64,000 bases of DNA from positions 204,351 to 268,350 of the forward strand of contig JAHPZH010000003.1 of assembly GCA_019058315.1 (NCBI GenBank), written 5' to 3'. The notes beneath the pieces are model-generated. The model was given only the letters and a program-made list of their open reading frames with translations. It had not been told where the DNA came from and ran no database searches. Positions 17,374-26,169 of the stretch are shown here, piece after piece. Numbering within the stretch: the first letter of the stretch is position 1; every line of letters begins with the position of its first letter. Made by a program: the position numbers and the translations under genes. This DNA comes from Candidatus Helarchaeota archaeon. GTDB lineage: Archaea; Asgardarchaeota; Lokiarchaeia; Helarchaeales; RDOG01.

Positions 17374-18579
17374 TTAAATTACTTTCTTTTTCTTAAGAGC
17401 TTTTATTTCTTCATCATTATATCCTAATTCGCTTAAAATTTCTTTTGTATGATGCCCCATTGGTGGTCCGGGGAATAAAAATTTCGCAGGAGTATCGGAC
17501 AATTTTATTGGAAATCCAATTTGTTTCATAGTTTCTCCATCGCCAATGGGCACGTCAATAACCATTTCTCTAGCTTTCACTTGAGGATCATCTTCAACTT
17601 CCCAAAGTTCATTCATGGGAGCTACACATGTATCGACTTTCCTTAATTCCTTAACCCAAGTATCTCTATCTTTGGTGAGAAATATCTTTTCAAATTGTTC
17701 GAACATCAAATCTTGAGGGGTTTTACCACTTCTTTCAGCTTCTTCTCTCGATATTTCCTTAACTCCCATTACTTTTATTAAATTCATATAAAATTTAGGT
17801 TCCAAGGCTCCAACTGTGATGTATTTTCCATCTTTACATTTATATATCCAATATTGTGGAAGCCCACCTGATAACATATTTCTTGAAGGATCTTGCCTCA
17901 CATTATCTACCAGGTATGAACTATAAACCATAGGAAGGAAACCAAGAGTTCCATCCATCATAGCTACGTCTATATACTGACCTTTTCCTGTTTTTTCGCG
18001 TGCAACTAATGCTATCAATATACCTATGACCGCATGTAGTCCTCCACCAAACATATCTCCTATCTGAAGTCCGGGTACTATTGGTTTCTTAGTTTCTCTA
18101 TCTCTCGTCACTGATGCTACACCAGATGTTCCTATATAATTGAGATCATGTCCTGCATAGTCCCGATAAGGCCCATTTTGTCCATAGCCTGTAATCGAAC
18201 AATAAATTATTCTAGGATTTATTTTTGCTATAGTTTCATAATCCACACCTAAATTTTTTACAACTCCCGGTCTAAATTGCTCTACAATTACGTCAGCAGA
18301 CTCTGCTAATTTATAAAAAATTTCTCTTCCTTCATCAGTTTTTAAATTTAGTGAAATATTTCTTTTATTTCGATTTAATGCATGATAAAGATAACTATCT
18401 TTTTTTCTAGTTCCGGGAATGGTAACATGAGGTGGAGCCATACGTGCGTTGTCTTGACGAACTCTGGATTCAATTTTAATAACATCAGCCCCGAAATCTG
18501 AAAAATATCTTGTACCAAAAGGTCCTGGAAATAACATAGTCAAATCTAAAATTTTAATTCCTTCTAAAGCTAAAACCAT
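17374..18579 (-). CDS. CaiB/BaiF family (type III) CoA-transferase
   Basis: This complete 401-residue protein moves CoA between carboxylic acids, or races an alpha-methylacyl-CoA, in the cytoplasm. GIKILDLTMLFPGPFGTRYFS is the CoA-binding N-terminus, and DVIKIESRVRQDNAR follows. The catalytic Asp is expected in GLQIGDMFGGGLHAVIG. The C-terminal part ends with APMNELWEVEDDPQVKAREM and FPIKLSDTP, as in the family. ATG 18579 follows AAAGGCGAT. The pairing with a hydroxyacid dehydrogenase suggests hydroxyacid or branched acyl-CoA metabolism, which is an inference. Confidence 0.92.
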   Translation of the reverse strand: MVLALEGIKILDLTMLFPGPFGTRYFSDFGADVIKIESRVRQDNARMAPPHVTIPGTRKKDSYLYHALNRNKRNISLNLKTDEGREIFYKLAESADVIVEQFRPGVVKNLGVDYETIAKINPRIIYCSITGYGQNGPYRDYAGHDLNYIGTSGVASVTRDRETKKPIVPGLQIGDMFGGGLHAVIGILIALVAREKTGKGQYIDVAMMDGTLGFLPMVYSSYLVDNVRQDPSRNMLSGGLPQYWIYKCKDGKYITVGALEPKFYMNLIKVMGVKEISREEAERSGKTPQDLMFEQFEKIFLTKDRDTWVKELRKVDTCVAPMNELWEVEDDPQVKAREMVIDVPIGDGETMKQIGFPIKLSDTPAKFLFPGPPMGHHTKEILSELGYNDEEIKALKKKKVI

Positions 18580-18788
18580 AATAATCGCCTTTTAGATTCC
18601 TTTCTCTAATCTTTAATTCTGAAATCATTTAAATTAAGGTCTAAAGATTTAAATTTTTTATTGTAGCATTTTAGTAATATTTGAAAATAATGAATTAATC
18701 GAATATATTCAATTAAAAAACTCAAAAAATTAAGAAAAAGTCGTAAATGGTGTATACTAATATAGTAGAGTAAGAGAATCTTTCAATC

Positions 18789-19004
18789 TCATTTTTTATC
18801 TTTGCTTGACAGATACCAGTCTAAATACTCTTTTCTTCGTTTTTCCTTTTCAAAATCCTTAGTTTTTTCGTGTTTGACTTGATCTCGAAGTTTTTCTTGT
18901 AAATCGTCAAGTTCGACTCTTGTAAGGCTCAAACCACAGCGTTTACAAGTGTATCTGTACAAGGCATACTTCATTTTGCCTGCGCACTCGGGGCACTTTG
19001 CCAT
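18789..19004 (-). CDS. Small zinc-ribbon protein
   Basis: This 71-residue protein has an N-terminal zinc ribbon, CPECAGKMKY and CKRCGLSLTR, followed by a highly charged helix (residues 30-71). Small zinc-ribbon proteins of this size are frequent in archaea and usually lack an assigned role; nucleic-acid or protein binding is likely. The ATG at 19004 has GAGATG upstream, and this leader segment is itself duplicated (19007-19057). Confidence 0.75.
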   Translation of the reverse strand: MAKCPECAGKMKYALYRYTCKRCGLSLTRVELDDLQEKLRDQVKHEKTKDFEKEKRRKEYLDWYLSSKDKK

Positions 19005-19006
19005 TC

Positions 19007-19057
19007 AAAACATCTCTTCATCTATTTAAAATCTATTTCAAAACATCTCTTCATTTA
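19007..19057. repeat. Direct repeat in the leader of the zinc-ribbon gene
   Basis: The 17-base stretch TTCAAAACATCTCTTCA occurs twice (starting near 19006 and 19038), 32 bases apart. On the minus strand it includes the GAGATG ribosome site, so a short leader segment has been duplicated. Confidence 0.6.
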
Positions 19058-19253
19058 TTCTATAAAAGTAATATAATAAAAGAATTACGATTTCAAAAAA
19101 TTGGTAATATAAAAAACGGTGGAATTAGTTGTATATGAATTGTACGTTGAACAAATTACTCTCATTAAATATATTTTTATTAGATTGAATAAATTACAAA
19201 ATAGTATAAATTTATCAACAAAAAGTGTTTTTAAAAATAATAAGGTGTAATTC

Positions 19254-20261
19254 ATGGGCGGTTATGGTTCTGATTACGATTACTCTGACGATGATAGTGT
19301 TGTAAAAAAAAGTGCGGCTTCTTATAATATTGACCATGGACGAAAATATGAAACAAAAGGGGCTGTACCTCCCCCAGTTGGAAAACATTTAATAACTGAA
19401 GCGAAATTTCCTATAGTTGTTGCAGTAGATGTAACAGGCTCTATGAAAACGTGGCCTCAAATCATATTTGAAAAATTATGTATTTTGTATAATGAAGCGT
19501 TATTTTTCCTTCCCGATACACTTAAAGATGATTTTGAAATCTCTTTTGCAGCAATTGGAGATGCATATAGTGATTCTGCACCTTTACAAGTCACGGATTT
19601 TGCAGAAGGGGCAGAGTTGGATGAAAATATAAAGGCTCTTTATCCTGAGGGGGGAGGTGGAGGACAAACACGCGAAACATATGAATTAGCAGCTTATTAT
19701 TATTTAAAACACTGTGATATGCCCAATGCGCTTTCACAACCCAAACCCTTACTAATTTTTGTTGGGGATGAGGGATTTTATTCCAAAATTAACAGGAAAC
19801 ACATAATGGATTTAATTGGTGATAAAGTAAAAACTGACCAAATTGCAAAAAATATGTTTGAACAATTACGACAAAAGTTTAATGTCTACATTTTGAGAGT
19901 AAGATATGACTCTGAAGCATCGAATAAAAGAATAAATGAAGATTGGGTAAAAGTACTAGGCGAAAATAATGTAATTTTAATGAAACAACCAAGAAGAATT
20001 GTAGATACAATTCTAGGTATTATCGCAACAATAGTAGATGGATGGGATAAATTTAAAGATCGGATTGAAATACGTCAGACGCCTGAACAAGTTGATCAAG
20101 TTTATTCAACTTTAAGCGGTCTTCAAATAGAAAATAAAAAATATGTTTATAAATTTCAAGCTTTGCAATGTCCAAAGTGTGGTGGTGCATTGGATGAAGT
20201 TCCAGATTATAATAAACCCGTAAAGTGTCCTTTCTGCCAAATTCAACTTGTTCGAATTTAA
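19254..20261 (+). CDS. VWA-domain protein with C-terminal zinc ribbon
   Basis: This 335-residue protein has a Gly/Asp/Tyr/Ser-rich, probably disordered N-terminus of about 45 residues (MGGYGSDYDYSDDDS). A von Willebrand factor A domain occupies residues about 55-265. The metal-ion-dependent adhesion site is VVAVDVTGSM (D-x-T-G-S-M, a D-x-S-x-S variant), followed by GGGGGQTRETYELAAYY carrying the expected Thr, and LLIFVGDEGF. The C-terminus holds a zinc ribbon, CPKCGG and CPFC. No signal peptide is present, so it is intracellular. VWA proteins typically assemble complexes with ATPases or enzymes. The next gene begins nine bases downstream. Confidence 0.82.
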   Translation: MGGYGSDYDYSDDDSVVKKSAASYNIDHGRKYETKGAVPPPVGKHLITEAKFPIVVAVDVTGSMKTWPQIIFEKLCILYNEALFFLPDTLKDDFEISFAAIGDAYSDSAPLQVTDFAEGAELDENIKALYPEGGGGGQTRETYELAAYYYLKHCDMPNALSQPKPLLIFVGDEGFYSKINRKHIMDLIGDKVKTDQIAKNMFEQLRQKFNVYILRVRYDSEASNKRINEDWVKVLGENNVILMKQPRRIVDTILGIIATIVDGWDKFKDRIEIRQTPEQVDQVYSTLSGLQIENKKYVYKFQALQCPKCGGALDEVPDYNKPVKCPFCQIQLVRI

Positions 20262-20270
20262 ATGGTTTAA

Positions 20271-20858
20271 ATGCATTATATTGAAGACGCTTCAATAGAG
20301 AATATTTGGAAAAAAGCAAAGAATTTAATCCTAAATAAAGGATCAGAAATTCTTGATGAAAAAGAAGAATTATTTGAAATTCTTGACCTCTTTTTAATTA
20401 TTAAACAGCCAGAGACATCAGACCAAGAGAAACAAATTCATGATAAAGAAATGAAAAAATGGATGATGGAAAATTTTACTGAAATAAAGAATATTCCCGA
20501 ATTACACGATACAAAGAGTTATGGTTGGAGATTATACAATTTTCAAGGAAAAGATCAAATTAAATGGATAATCAATAAGTTGAAAAAGAAAAAAGCTACC
20601 AAATCAGCAACGATAGTGACTATAGAACCGAAAGATGAAAATTATATTCCATGCGTAAGTTTGCTAGATTTCAAAATTAGAAATGGAGAATTATTAATGT
20701 CTGTCACATGTAGAAGTCTAGATTTTGGTAAAAAAGCTTTGTATAATTTATATTTTTTATCTGATATAGCCCACGATGTTGCAAAAGAACTCAAAATCAA
20801 TAATATTAAACTAAAAATCTTTGTTATATCTGCTCATATTTATAAAAAAGATACGTGA
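20271..20858 (+). CDS. Archaeal thymidylate synthase-like protein (short ThyA)
   Basis: This 195-residue protein fits the archaeal ThyA family. The order is GSEILDEKEELFEILDLFL, YGWRLYNFQGKDQIKWII, then IPCVSLLDFKIRNGEL with the nucleophile Cys. Next come CRSLDFGKKALYNLYFL, carrying the R-S-x-D phosphate/uracil motif and the Asn, and SAHIYK, carrying H-x-Y. All main catalytic positions of ThyA are therefore present. It is shorter than the usual 220-260 residues, mainly at the N-terminus. It may methylate dUMP or hydroxymethylate a pyrimidine nucleotide. It sits nine bases after the VWA gene, probably in the same operon. Confidence 0.75.
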   Translation: MHYIEDASIENIWKKAKNLILNKGSEILDEKEELFEILDLFLIIKQPETSDQEKQIHDKEMKKWMMENFTEIKNIPELHDTKSYGWRLYNFQGKDQIKWIINKLKKKKATKSATIVTIEPKDENYIPCVSLLDFKIRNGELLMSVTCRSLDFGKKALYNLYFLSDIAHDVAKELKINNIKLKIFVISAHIYKKDT

Positions 20859-21029
20859 ATCAGCTTGGATGAAGAATACTGGCGGTAAAAGTCAAACATT
20901 ATTTATTTTTCACAAGCCAATATAGGATAGAAAATTGAAATAATTAAAAAATAAATAGGGATACATGTTAATTTGGTCAAAGAATTTAAATGAAAATAAT
21001 GAAGTGTTTCATGACTGTGGATTGAGATA

Positions 21030-22115
21030 ATGGAGCAAGAGATTTTATTTGAAGATAATCAATATGGAAGAATTAAATATAATATTAATGATAAACTATG
21101 GTTAAAAAGTAGAATCTTGATAAAAAAAGATAGTATAGAAATTTTCGATGAAGATGATAAGATATATATAACCATTCCTTTTCAAGATATTACTTTTTTT
21201 AAAAATTATAAAAAATACTCTCAAATTAAATCAAATAAGGTCATAATATTTATACAATTTACAGCGAAAAAGAAATTACAAATTTATGAAAATTTTCTTA
21301 AAATTTTGAAGAAAAGCATATTTGAAAATCTGTTTGATAAAAGTAACCCTAATTTCCAGATTTCAATTAAAGAATTCGCAAATAAATACGATTTTGATGA
21401 AGAATTAATAAACAATTCAATAAATAATGTGCTAGGAAATCATAAAAATAGAGGACAATTATATAAAGATAAATTTTTTTTATCCGATAAATTTCAAGGA
21501 GCAGTTTTATCGTATCTAAAACCAGTATATGAAACTACAATAAATACTATTGCAACTAAATTTAGAGTTGAAAATAAATTAGTTAAAAATTCAATTTTAC
21601 AAATGATTCAAAATCAAATAATTGATGCTAATCTAATTGATGAAAAAATTTTCTTCCCTAGGAAATTACAAGAAGCTGTTTTGAAGTATCTAGACCCAAT
21701 TTATGAAATTTCAATAATTAATATTGTAAATAGATTTAGGGTTAAAAAGGAATTAGTTATAGATTCATTAAAGAAGATGTTAAATGAGAAATTAATCAAT
21801 GGTCAATTAAACGATGAAAGAATATTCTTTCCTGAAAAATTTCAAGAAGCATTTTTAAAATACATTGAACCATATGATGAATTTACCTTTAAAAATCTGG
21901 CAGAGAACTTTAAAATGAGACTAGAAACGGTAATAGAAGAAATTAAAATAATGATTGAAAAAGGTGTAATCAAAGGCAGATTAACCACTGATGGAGTTGT
22001 ATTCAAACAAATTGAGTTGATTAAAATGGAGTGTCCTTCTTGTAAGGCACCTTTAGAAAAGTCTCCACCTTGTAAATGTGCTCATTGTGATTTTTTTATT
22101 GAAAAGATTGATTAA
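21030..22115 (+). CDS. PH-like domain, tandem winged-helix repeats and zinc ribbon protein
   Basis: This 361-residue protein is of no named family. Residues 1-95 read as a PH/GLUE-like beta-barrel with a closing helix (LKSRILIKKDSIEIFDEDDK, IYITIPFQDITFF, IFIQFTAKKKLQIYENFLK). Residues about 105-330 contain four winged-helix-like repeats of about 55 residues. Their pattern is x-A-V/F-L-x-Y-L-x-P-x-Y-E-x-T/S-x-x-x-I/L-A-x-x-F, then I-x-x-M-I-x-x-x-I-I-x-G-x-L, then F-F-P. The end is a zinc ribbon, CPSC and CAHC. A shorter relative lies at 30899-31732. The build recalls ESCRT-II subunits (GLUE plus winged helices), but archaeal CheF-like proteins are an alternative. Homology is not proven. Confidence 0.6.
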   Translation: MEQEILFEDNQYGRIKYNINDKLWLKSRILIKKDSIEIFDEDDKIYITIPFQDITFFKNYKKYSQIKSNKVIIFIQFTAKKKLQIYENFLKILKKSIFENLFDKSNPNFQISIKEFANKYDFDEELINNSINNVLGNHKNRGQLYKDKFFLSDKFQGAVLSYLKPVYETTINTIATKFRVENKLVKNSILQMIQNQIIDANLIDEKIFFPRKLQEAVLKYLDPIYEISIINIVNRFRVKKELVIDSLKKMLNEKLINGQLNDERIFFPEKFQEAFLKYIEPYDEFTFKNLAENFKMRLETVIEEIKIMIEKGVIKGRLTTDGVVFKQIELIKMECPSCKAPLEKSPPCKCAHCDFFIEKID

Positions 22116-22180
22116 GAAGATATTTAGTGTTTTTCAATCTAATTAAAAAATGATAAAAATCAAAATATTTGATGTTCCAT

Positions 22181-22984
22181 ATGAAATTGAATGAAGAATA
22201 TTGGCATAGAATACTTAATTTATATGGAAAAAATTATAATAAAAACATAAGACTGCTCAAAGAATTCTTAAAATCAAATAGAGGATATATTTTCGAAAAA
22301 CCTATAGACGAAACGGTTATAATATTATGCTCTGGAGGTATGGATTCTACTATTCTTATTGATTTGGTTATTAACAATTGGAATTCTAAAGTTATAATCA
22401 TATATTTTAAAAGGGATGCTAAAAATGAGGAGTGGGAAGAAAAAGCAGTCGATTATTTTTTTGAGTTTTATAGGGCGAGATATCCCAATAATATCGTAGA
22501 TTTATTAAAATTAAAGGTTCAAATTCCTCTGAGAATCAATAAGGAATATCTAGATAGAAATCGTCAGAAAATATTAGGATTACCTATGAGAAATTCCACC
22601 ATGTGGAATAATACTGTAGCTCAAGCAGTATATTTAAGTGGGAAATATAAAACTACAATACGAACTATATTAATTGGTTCTGTTAAAGATGATAGAGATA
22701 ATCCTGAATCTGGACCATTATCCCTTCTATCTCAGACTATAAATACTTGTATCTGCACAGCTATATGGAATTGGCAAGTATATTCTCCTCTTTTAGATGA
22801 TTCTTTTAAAAAGGGAGGGTTTTCGAAAATCGACCTCATAAAATATGCACAAGAAAATGATATTCCTATTGAAAAAACAAGATCTTGTTTTGAAAAGACG
22901 GAAACTCCATGTGGAAAATGTCTTGCTTGTGAAAATAGGATAAAAGCTTTTTCAGAATATAAAAATTCTCTTTTAACTGACTAA
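22181..22984 (+). CDS. QueC-like ATP-dependent deazaguanine/PP-loop protein
   Basis: This protein of about 267 residues has the PP-loop ILCSGGMDSTILIDL (S-G-G-x-D-S-T) used to adenylate a substrate. Its C-terminus has the four-cysteine zinc site of QueC, SCFEKTETPCGKCLACENR followed by AF. QueC makes 7-cyano-7-deazaguanine from a carboxy-deazaguanine. Divergent relatives occur in Qat and type IV CBASS defence loci, where they act outside tRNA modification. The first 40 residues are an extension before the PP-loop. ATG 22181 is taken; ATG 22172 and TTG 22169 are possible. No other queuosine or archaeosine gene is nearby. It is on the same strand as the three genes before it. Confidence 0.75.
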   Translation: MKLNEEYWHRILNLYGKNYNKNIRLLKEFLKSNRGYIFEKPIDETVIILCSGGMDSTILIDLVINNWNSKVIIIYFKRDAKNEEWEEKAVDYFFEFYRARYPNNIVDLLKLKVQIPLRINKEYLDRNRQKILGLPMRNSTMWNNTVAQAVYLSGKYKTTIRTILIGSVKDDRDNPESGPLSLLSQTINTCICTAIWNWQVYSPLLDDSFKKGGFSKIDLIKYAQENDIPIEKTRSCFEKTETPCGKCLACENRIKAFSEYKNSLLTD

Positions 22985-22993
22985 TTCGATCGT

Positions 22994-23605
22994 TTATTTA
23001 TCAAGGCCGGATATATTTATACAATAAACTAATCGTTTAAGAATTTTCAATTGTAAAATTAAAATAGTAACCGCAATAGGTAATGAAATTGCAACAAGTA
23101 CAATTATATAGATTATTAGAATTGTCATTGGATTTTGAATTGAAAATATATTAGGACTAAATAGTGGTCTAATGGAGAAAGGTTTTATTATAAAAAGTAG
23201 TGGAAATAATAAAATAATCATACCAAATAAGATTATTTGCCCAATAATTCCTATATAACTAAATATTTTTCCTTTTTTCTCTATATATAATATATCTTTT
23301 TCTTCCACACCGTGAGCTCCTAAAAATTTCATAATACTATTAATTGCCTTTACCCAATAAAGTTGTGTTATAATTGGAATCAATATACTTATGAGATAAT
23401 TTCTAAAAACATCCTTTAACTCTAAAGCGTCTGGGTTTTTGTATTTAAGCTCATTTAACTTTATTGCAATACCAATATCTTCTACCATCCTAATTGTTGA
23501 AAAAACCGTTCCGGCAAATGGTATAAATATATATGGCAAAATTTTGATTAATCTATTCCAAGCATCGTTTAATCTCCACCATATATTTTTATTATTGTCA
23601 TTCAT
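22994..23605 (-). CDS. Hypothetical integral membrane protein
   Basis: This 203-residue protein has four hydrophobic stretches (about residues 22-40, 68-88, 113-142, 160-190). Its N-terminus is Trp-rich (NIWWRLNDAWNRLIK), and YWVKAINSIMKFLG lies between the second and third segments. The latter resembles short bacterial and archaeal membrane proteins of unknown role, but no family is assigned with confidence. It converges on the QueC-like gene with nine bases between stops. Confidence 0.6.
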   Translation of the reverse strand: MNDNNKNIWWRLNDAWNRLIKILPYIFIPFAGTVFSTIRMVEDIGIAIKLNELKYKNPDALELKDVFRNYLISILIPIITQLYWVKAINSIMKFLGAHGVEEKDILYIEKKGKIFSYIGIIGQIILFGMIILLFPLLFIIKPFSIRPLFSPNIFSIQNPMTILIIYIIVLVAISLPIAVTILILQLKILKRLVYCINISGLDK

Positions 23606-23951
23606 AGTTCCTCGCCTTCATTGATATATAAGAATTAATACTTTATTAATTTATTATTTTATTTAAATTTTTAATCAAAAATTTTGGAATGAACAGCTTA
23701 TAAATAGTAATTTCATTATTTTAATTAATATTATACTATTTATAATTTAAATATCAAAAAAATCTATTCAATTTTAAAAAAAATACGATTTTTTTTATGA
23801 CAGATGGAAATTTCGTTGCTTTAACTTGTGTAAATAAAATTATCGTATTTATTAATGATAAAAATATACCCCAATAATTAGGTTAAAAAATATACTTTCT
23901 ATTTCTTTCGATGGAAATTGACTTCCTAAAAATATTCTAAGGGATATAAAA
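23606..23951. other. 346-base intergenic region between divergent membrane-protein genes
   Basis: This is AT-rich and without a credible gene. It must hold the promoters of both flanking genes; CTTATAAATA at 23697-23706 is the best TATA-like element. A 26-codon open frame near 23797 has no support. No repeat or RNA structure was recognised. Confidence 0.5.
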
Positions 23952-24779
23952 ATGGAATTCTTAAAAAATAAAAAGTTTCTACAAATCTCGAACTTAGTGA
24001 CATACTTTTTGACTATATTAGTGAATTTTTTGGCGAATATTCTTCCATTAGGAGGTAGAACGACTGGTGGAGTATCCGACAGTTATCCAGATCTCTTTGC
24101 GCCAGCGGGTATCACCTTTAGTATTTGGAGTGTAATTTATGTTCTTTTAGGAATCTTTGTTTTTTATCAAGCCAGAGATCTTTTCAAGGACCAAGAAGAT
24201 GATATTCCTTATATCGAAACAATAAGTTTTTATTATATATTAAGCAATATCTTCAATATTATATGGCTATTCTCGTGGCATTATAATATAATTCCGCTTA
24301 GTTTTCTGTTAATGATTGGAATATTGCTCACATTGATTAAAATATATCTAAACTTAAATATTGGTCTTGAGGATATATCAACAAAGGATAAAATTTTAGT
24401 TCACTTGCCCTTCAGTGTTTATTTTGGATGGATTTCAATAGCAACAATTGCCAATACTACTGTTCTTTTAGTCGCAACGGGTTGGGATGGTTTTGGAATA
24501 TCAGAGCCTATTTGGACTATTATAGTATTAATTATTGCCTTAATTTTGACCTTATTGATGCAATATATCCGAAAAGATATTGCTTACAGCATAGTTGTCA
24601 TATGGGCCTCTATCGGAATAATTATTAAGCGATTAGCTCCAATTACGTTACAAGTATTATTCCTTAATCTAGGTGTAATTCTTGAGCCAATTTACTATGA
24701 AATCGTTATTACAGCAGGAATTGCAATATTAGTAATAAGCATTGGAATTATTTTAATAACAATTAAGAAATTTAAATAA
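23952..24779 (+). CDS. TspO/MBR-related membrane protein
   Basis: This 275-residue integral membrane protein has about seven to eight hydrophobic segments. The first part contains FAPAGITFSIWSVIYVLLGI, which matches the P-x-G/A-x-x-F-x-x-x-W-x-x-x-Y motif of TspO/MBR tryptophan-rich sensory proteins. TspO itself has five helices and about 160 residues, so this is the longer form with extra C-terminal helices. TspO proteins bind porphyrins and other hydrophobic ligands. The ATG at 23952 follows AAGGGAT. No partner gene is evident. Confidence 0.72.
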   Translation: MEFLKNKKFLQISNLVTYFLTILVNFLANILPLGGRTTGGVSDSYPDLFAPAGITFSIWSVIYVLLGIFVFYQARDLFKDQEDDIPYIETISFYYILSNIFNIIWLFSWHYNIIPLSFLLMIGILLTLIKIYLNLNIGLEDISTKDKILVHLPFSVYFGWISIATIANTTVLLVATGWDGFGISEPIWTIIVLIIALILTLLMQYIRKDIAYSIVVIWASIGIIIKRLAPITLQVLFLNLGVILEPIYYEIVITAGIAILVISIGIILITIKKFK

Positions 24780-24792
24780 TTTCTTATTTTAA

Positions 24793-24802
24793 TTTTTTTT
24801 TA
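24793..24802 (+). terminator. T10 terminator
   Basis: A run of ten T residues lies 14 bases after the stop of the TspO-like gene. Confidence 0.5.
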
Positions 24803-24977
24803 ATCGATTAATTCTTTCTATAATTGCTTTTATTCTTTTAAAAAATCGTGTTTCTTTTGTAAAATAGGTTATTTTTAAAATGTAGGAAATGTGATAATTT
24901 TAAATATTATTACTTCTCCTAATTATAATTACAAATTCTAATTAGTTTAGAATATAAAAAACAAATGGGTGAATTTA

Positions 24978-25190
24978 TTGGCAGAATCGGTATATAAATT
25001 TATAGAATTAGTTGGTTCATCTGAAAAAAGCTGGGAAGACGCTATCAGATTAGTTGTGGATCAAGCTGCGAAATCGTTACGTGATCTTCGGATGGTTGAG
25101 GTAGTAGAGTTAGGTGTAAAACTGGACGAAAGCAAAATAGTCTTATTTAGAGCTCGAGTCAAAGTATCTTTTAAATATGAAGGCAAATAA
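24978..25190 (+). CDS. Dodecin family flavin-binding protein
   Basis: This 70-residue dodecin forms hollow dodecamers that store or buffer flavins. ESVYKFIELVGSSEKSWEDAI shows the conserved strand and the flavin-stacking Trp, and SLRDLRMVEVVELGVKL and FRARVKVSFKYEG complete the fold. TTG 24978 is chosen as start, because GGTGA at 24968-24972 is its ribosome site. The in-frame GTG at 24969 lies inside that site. Confidence 0.93.
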   Translation: MAESVYKFIELVGSSEKSWEDAIRLVVDQAAKSLRDLRMVEVVELGVKLDESKIVLFRARVKVSFKYEGK

Positions 25191-25211
25191 AATCTTAAAT
25201 TTATTCTAATC

Positions 25212-25219
25212 TTTTTTTT
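25212..25219 (+). terminator. T8 terminator after dodecin gene
   Basis: A T8 run lies 21 bases after the dodecin stop, before the convergent pyruvate-kinase-like gene. Confidence 0.4.
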
Positions 25220-25242
25220 CTATTTGTAAATCCTTTTTAATA

Positions 25243-26169
25243 TTATGAAAAATCTTCTAAGATTTGATCTAATATCCCAAGAGCACTTTTTATGGCATTT
25301 TCATTTTCACATACATGATCTCCAATCATGAAATTCTTGTAACCTAATTTTATTCCAAAACCAATATCACACAAGTCAGAACATGACGGGATTGATTTTG
25401 GATTGAGGGTTGAAAGCAAAATTCTTGAAGCTAAAATAGCTTGGGGATCTTTTTCAATAATTAATTTCATTGCATTTAATATTTCATGGGGACGATCTAT
25501 TTCGATATAAAGATCTCCTCTAGCAGCCAATAATTTCACTTTATCTTTGACTAAAGAATATCGAAATTTTATGAACTCTAACCCTTTCTCAGTTTCAATT
25601 TTTGCAACCATTTTTGCTTCGGGATCTAATTCCAAAACGTCCTTAACATCAGATATTTGCTCAACAAAGGAGATCATATAGTTGTGTATATCGCATTCTT
25701 TTGAGGCTTCGATATATTTAATGTCATTTTCTGTCAAATAACCATAAATTTTCAAAGAATTATCTGGGATATTGATAGATGCACCTTTGCCAAATCGAAT
25801 CTCAAAATCTTCAGGGGCTTTTTTTGGAGTTTTTATTTTAAGTTTATTTCCATCAATTATTTCTTCGATTATTAAATACCTTTCTCCTTCATTAAAATAC
25901 ATTGCAGTTGGAAGTTTTACTTCAATTTCATGATTAAGCGGAATTAATTCCTTTGGTACTCTCACATTTTCGGCGATTCTTAATTCTCTGCATTTTAAAT
26001 CAATCCATAGTTCTTTGTTTTTCACTTTATTTTTCAAAATTTCAATAATTTCTTGAGGAGTTTGTGAAAACGGGATTGCAGAATTAAATCGTAATCCCAC
26101 TATCCTGGGATGGCGAAGTATAGGATCAAGATAATCAGCAAATGGATGTATAGTTACAAATATACTCAA
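25243..26169 (-). CDS. Pyruvate-kinase-like protein, truncated relative to the family
   Basis: This 308-residue protein follows the order of the pyruvate kinase barrel. FVTIHP at the start is followed by LWIDLKCRELRI, a beta-rich insert, and GKGASINIPDNSLKIYGYLT (compare G-K-G-V-N-L-P). MISFVEQISDVKDVLELD, MVAKIETEKGLEFI (K-I-E motif), LLAARGDLYIEI (A-R-G-D) and AILASRILLS come next. The C-terminal regulatory domain of true pyruvate kinase is absent and the total is about two-thirds of the usual length. The N-terminal substrate loop with T-K-I-G-P is not evident. It could be a lyase or aldolase acting on related phospho-ketoacids. TTG 26169 follows GAGGG. Confidence 0.75.
   Translation of the reverse strand: MSIFVTIHPFADYLDPILRHPRIVGLRFNSAIPFSQTPQEIIEILKNKVKNKELWIDLKCRELRIAENVRVPKELIPLNHEIEVKLPTAMYFNEGERYLIIEEIIDGNKLKIKTPKKAPEDFEIRFGKGASINIPDNSLKIYGYLTENDIKYIEASKECDIHNYMISFVEQISDVKDVLELDPEAKMVAKIETEKGLEFIKFRYSLVKDKVKLLAARGDLYIEIDRPHEILNAMKLIIEKDPQAILASRILLSTLNPKSIPSCSDLCDIGFGIKLGYKNFMIGDHVCENENAIKSALGILDQILEDFS

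Noticed and set aside
19254..22984. A complete known defence system (Qat, CBASS or Dpd)
   Set aside because: The QatA ATPase, QatD nuclease, cyclic-nucleotide synthase and Dpd partners are all missing; only a QueC-like gene is shared.
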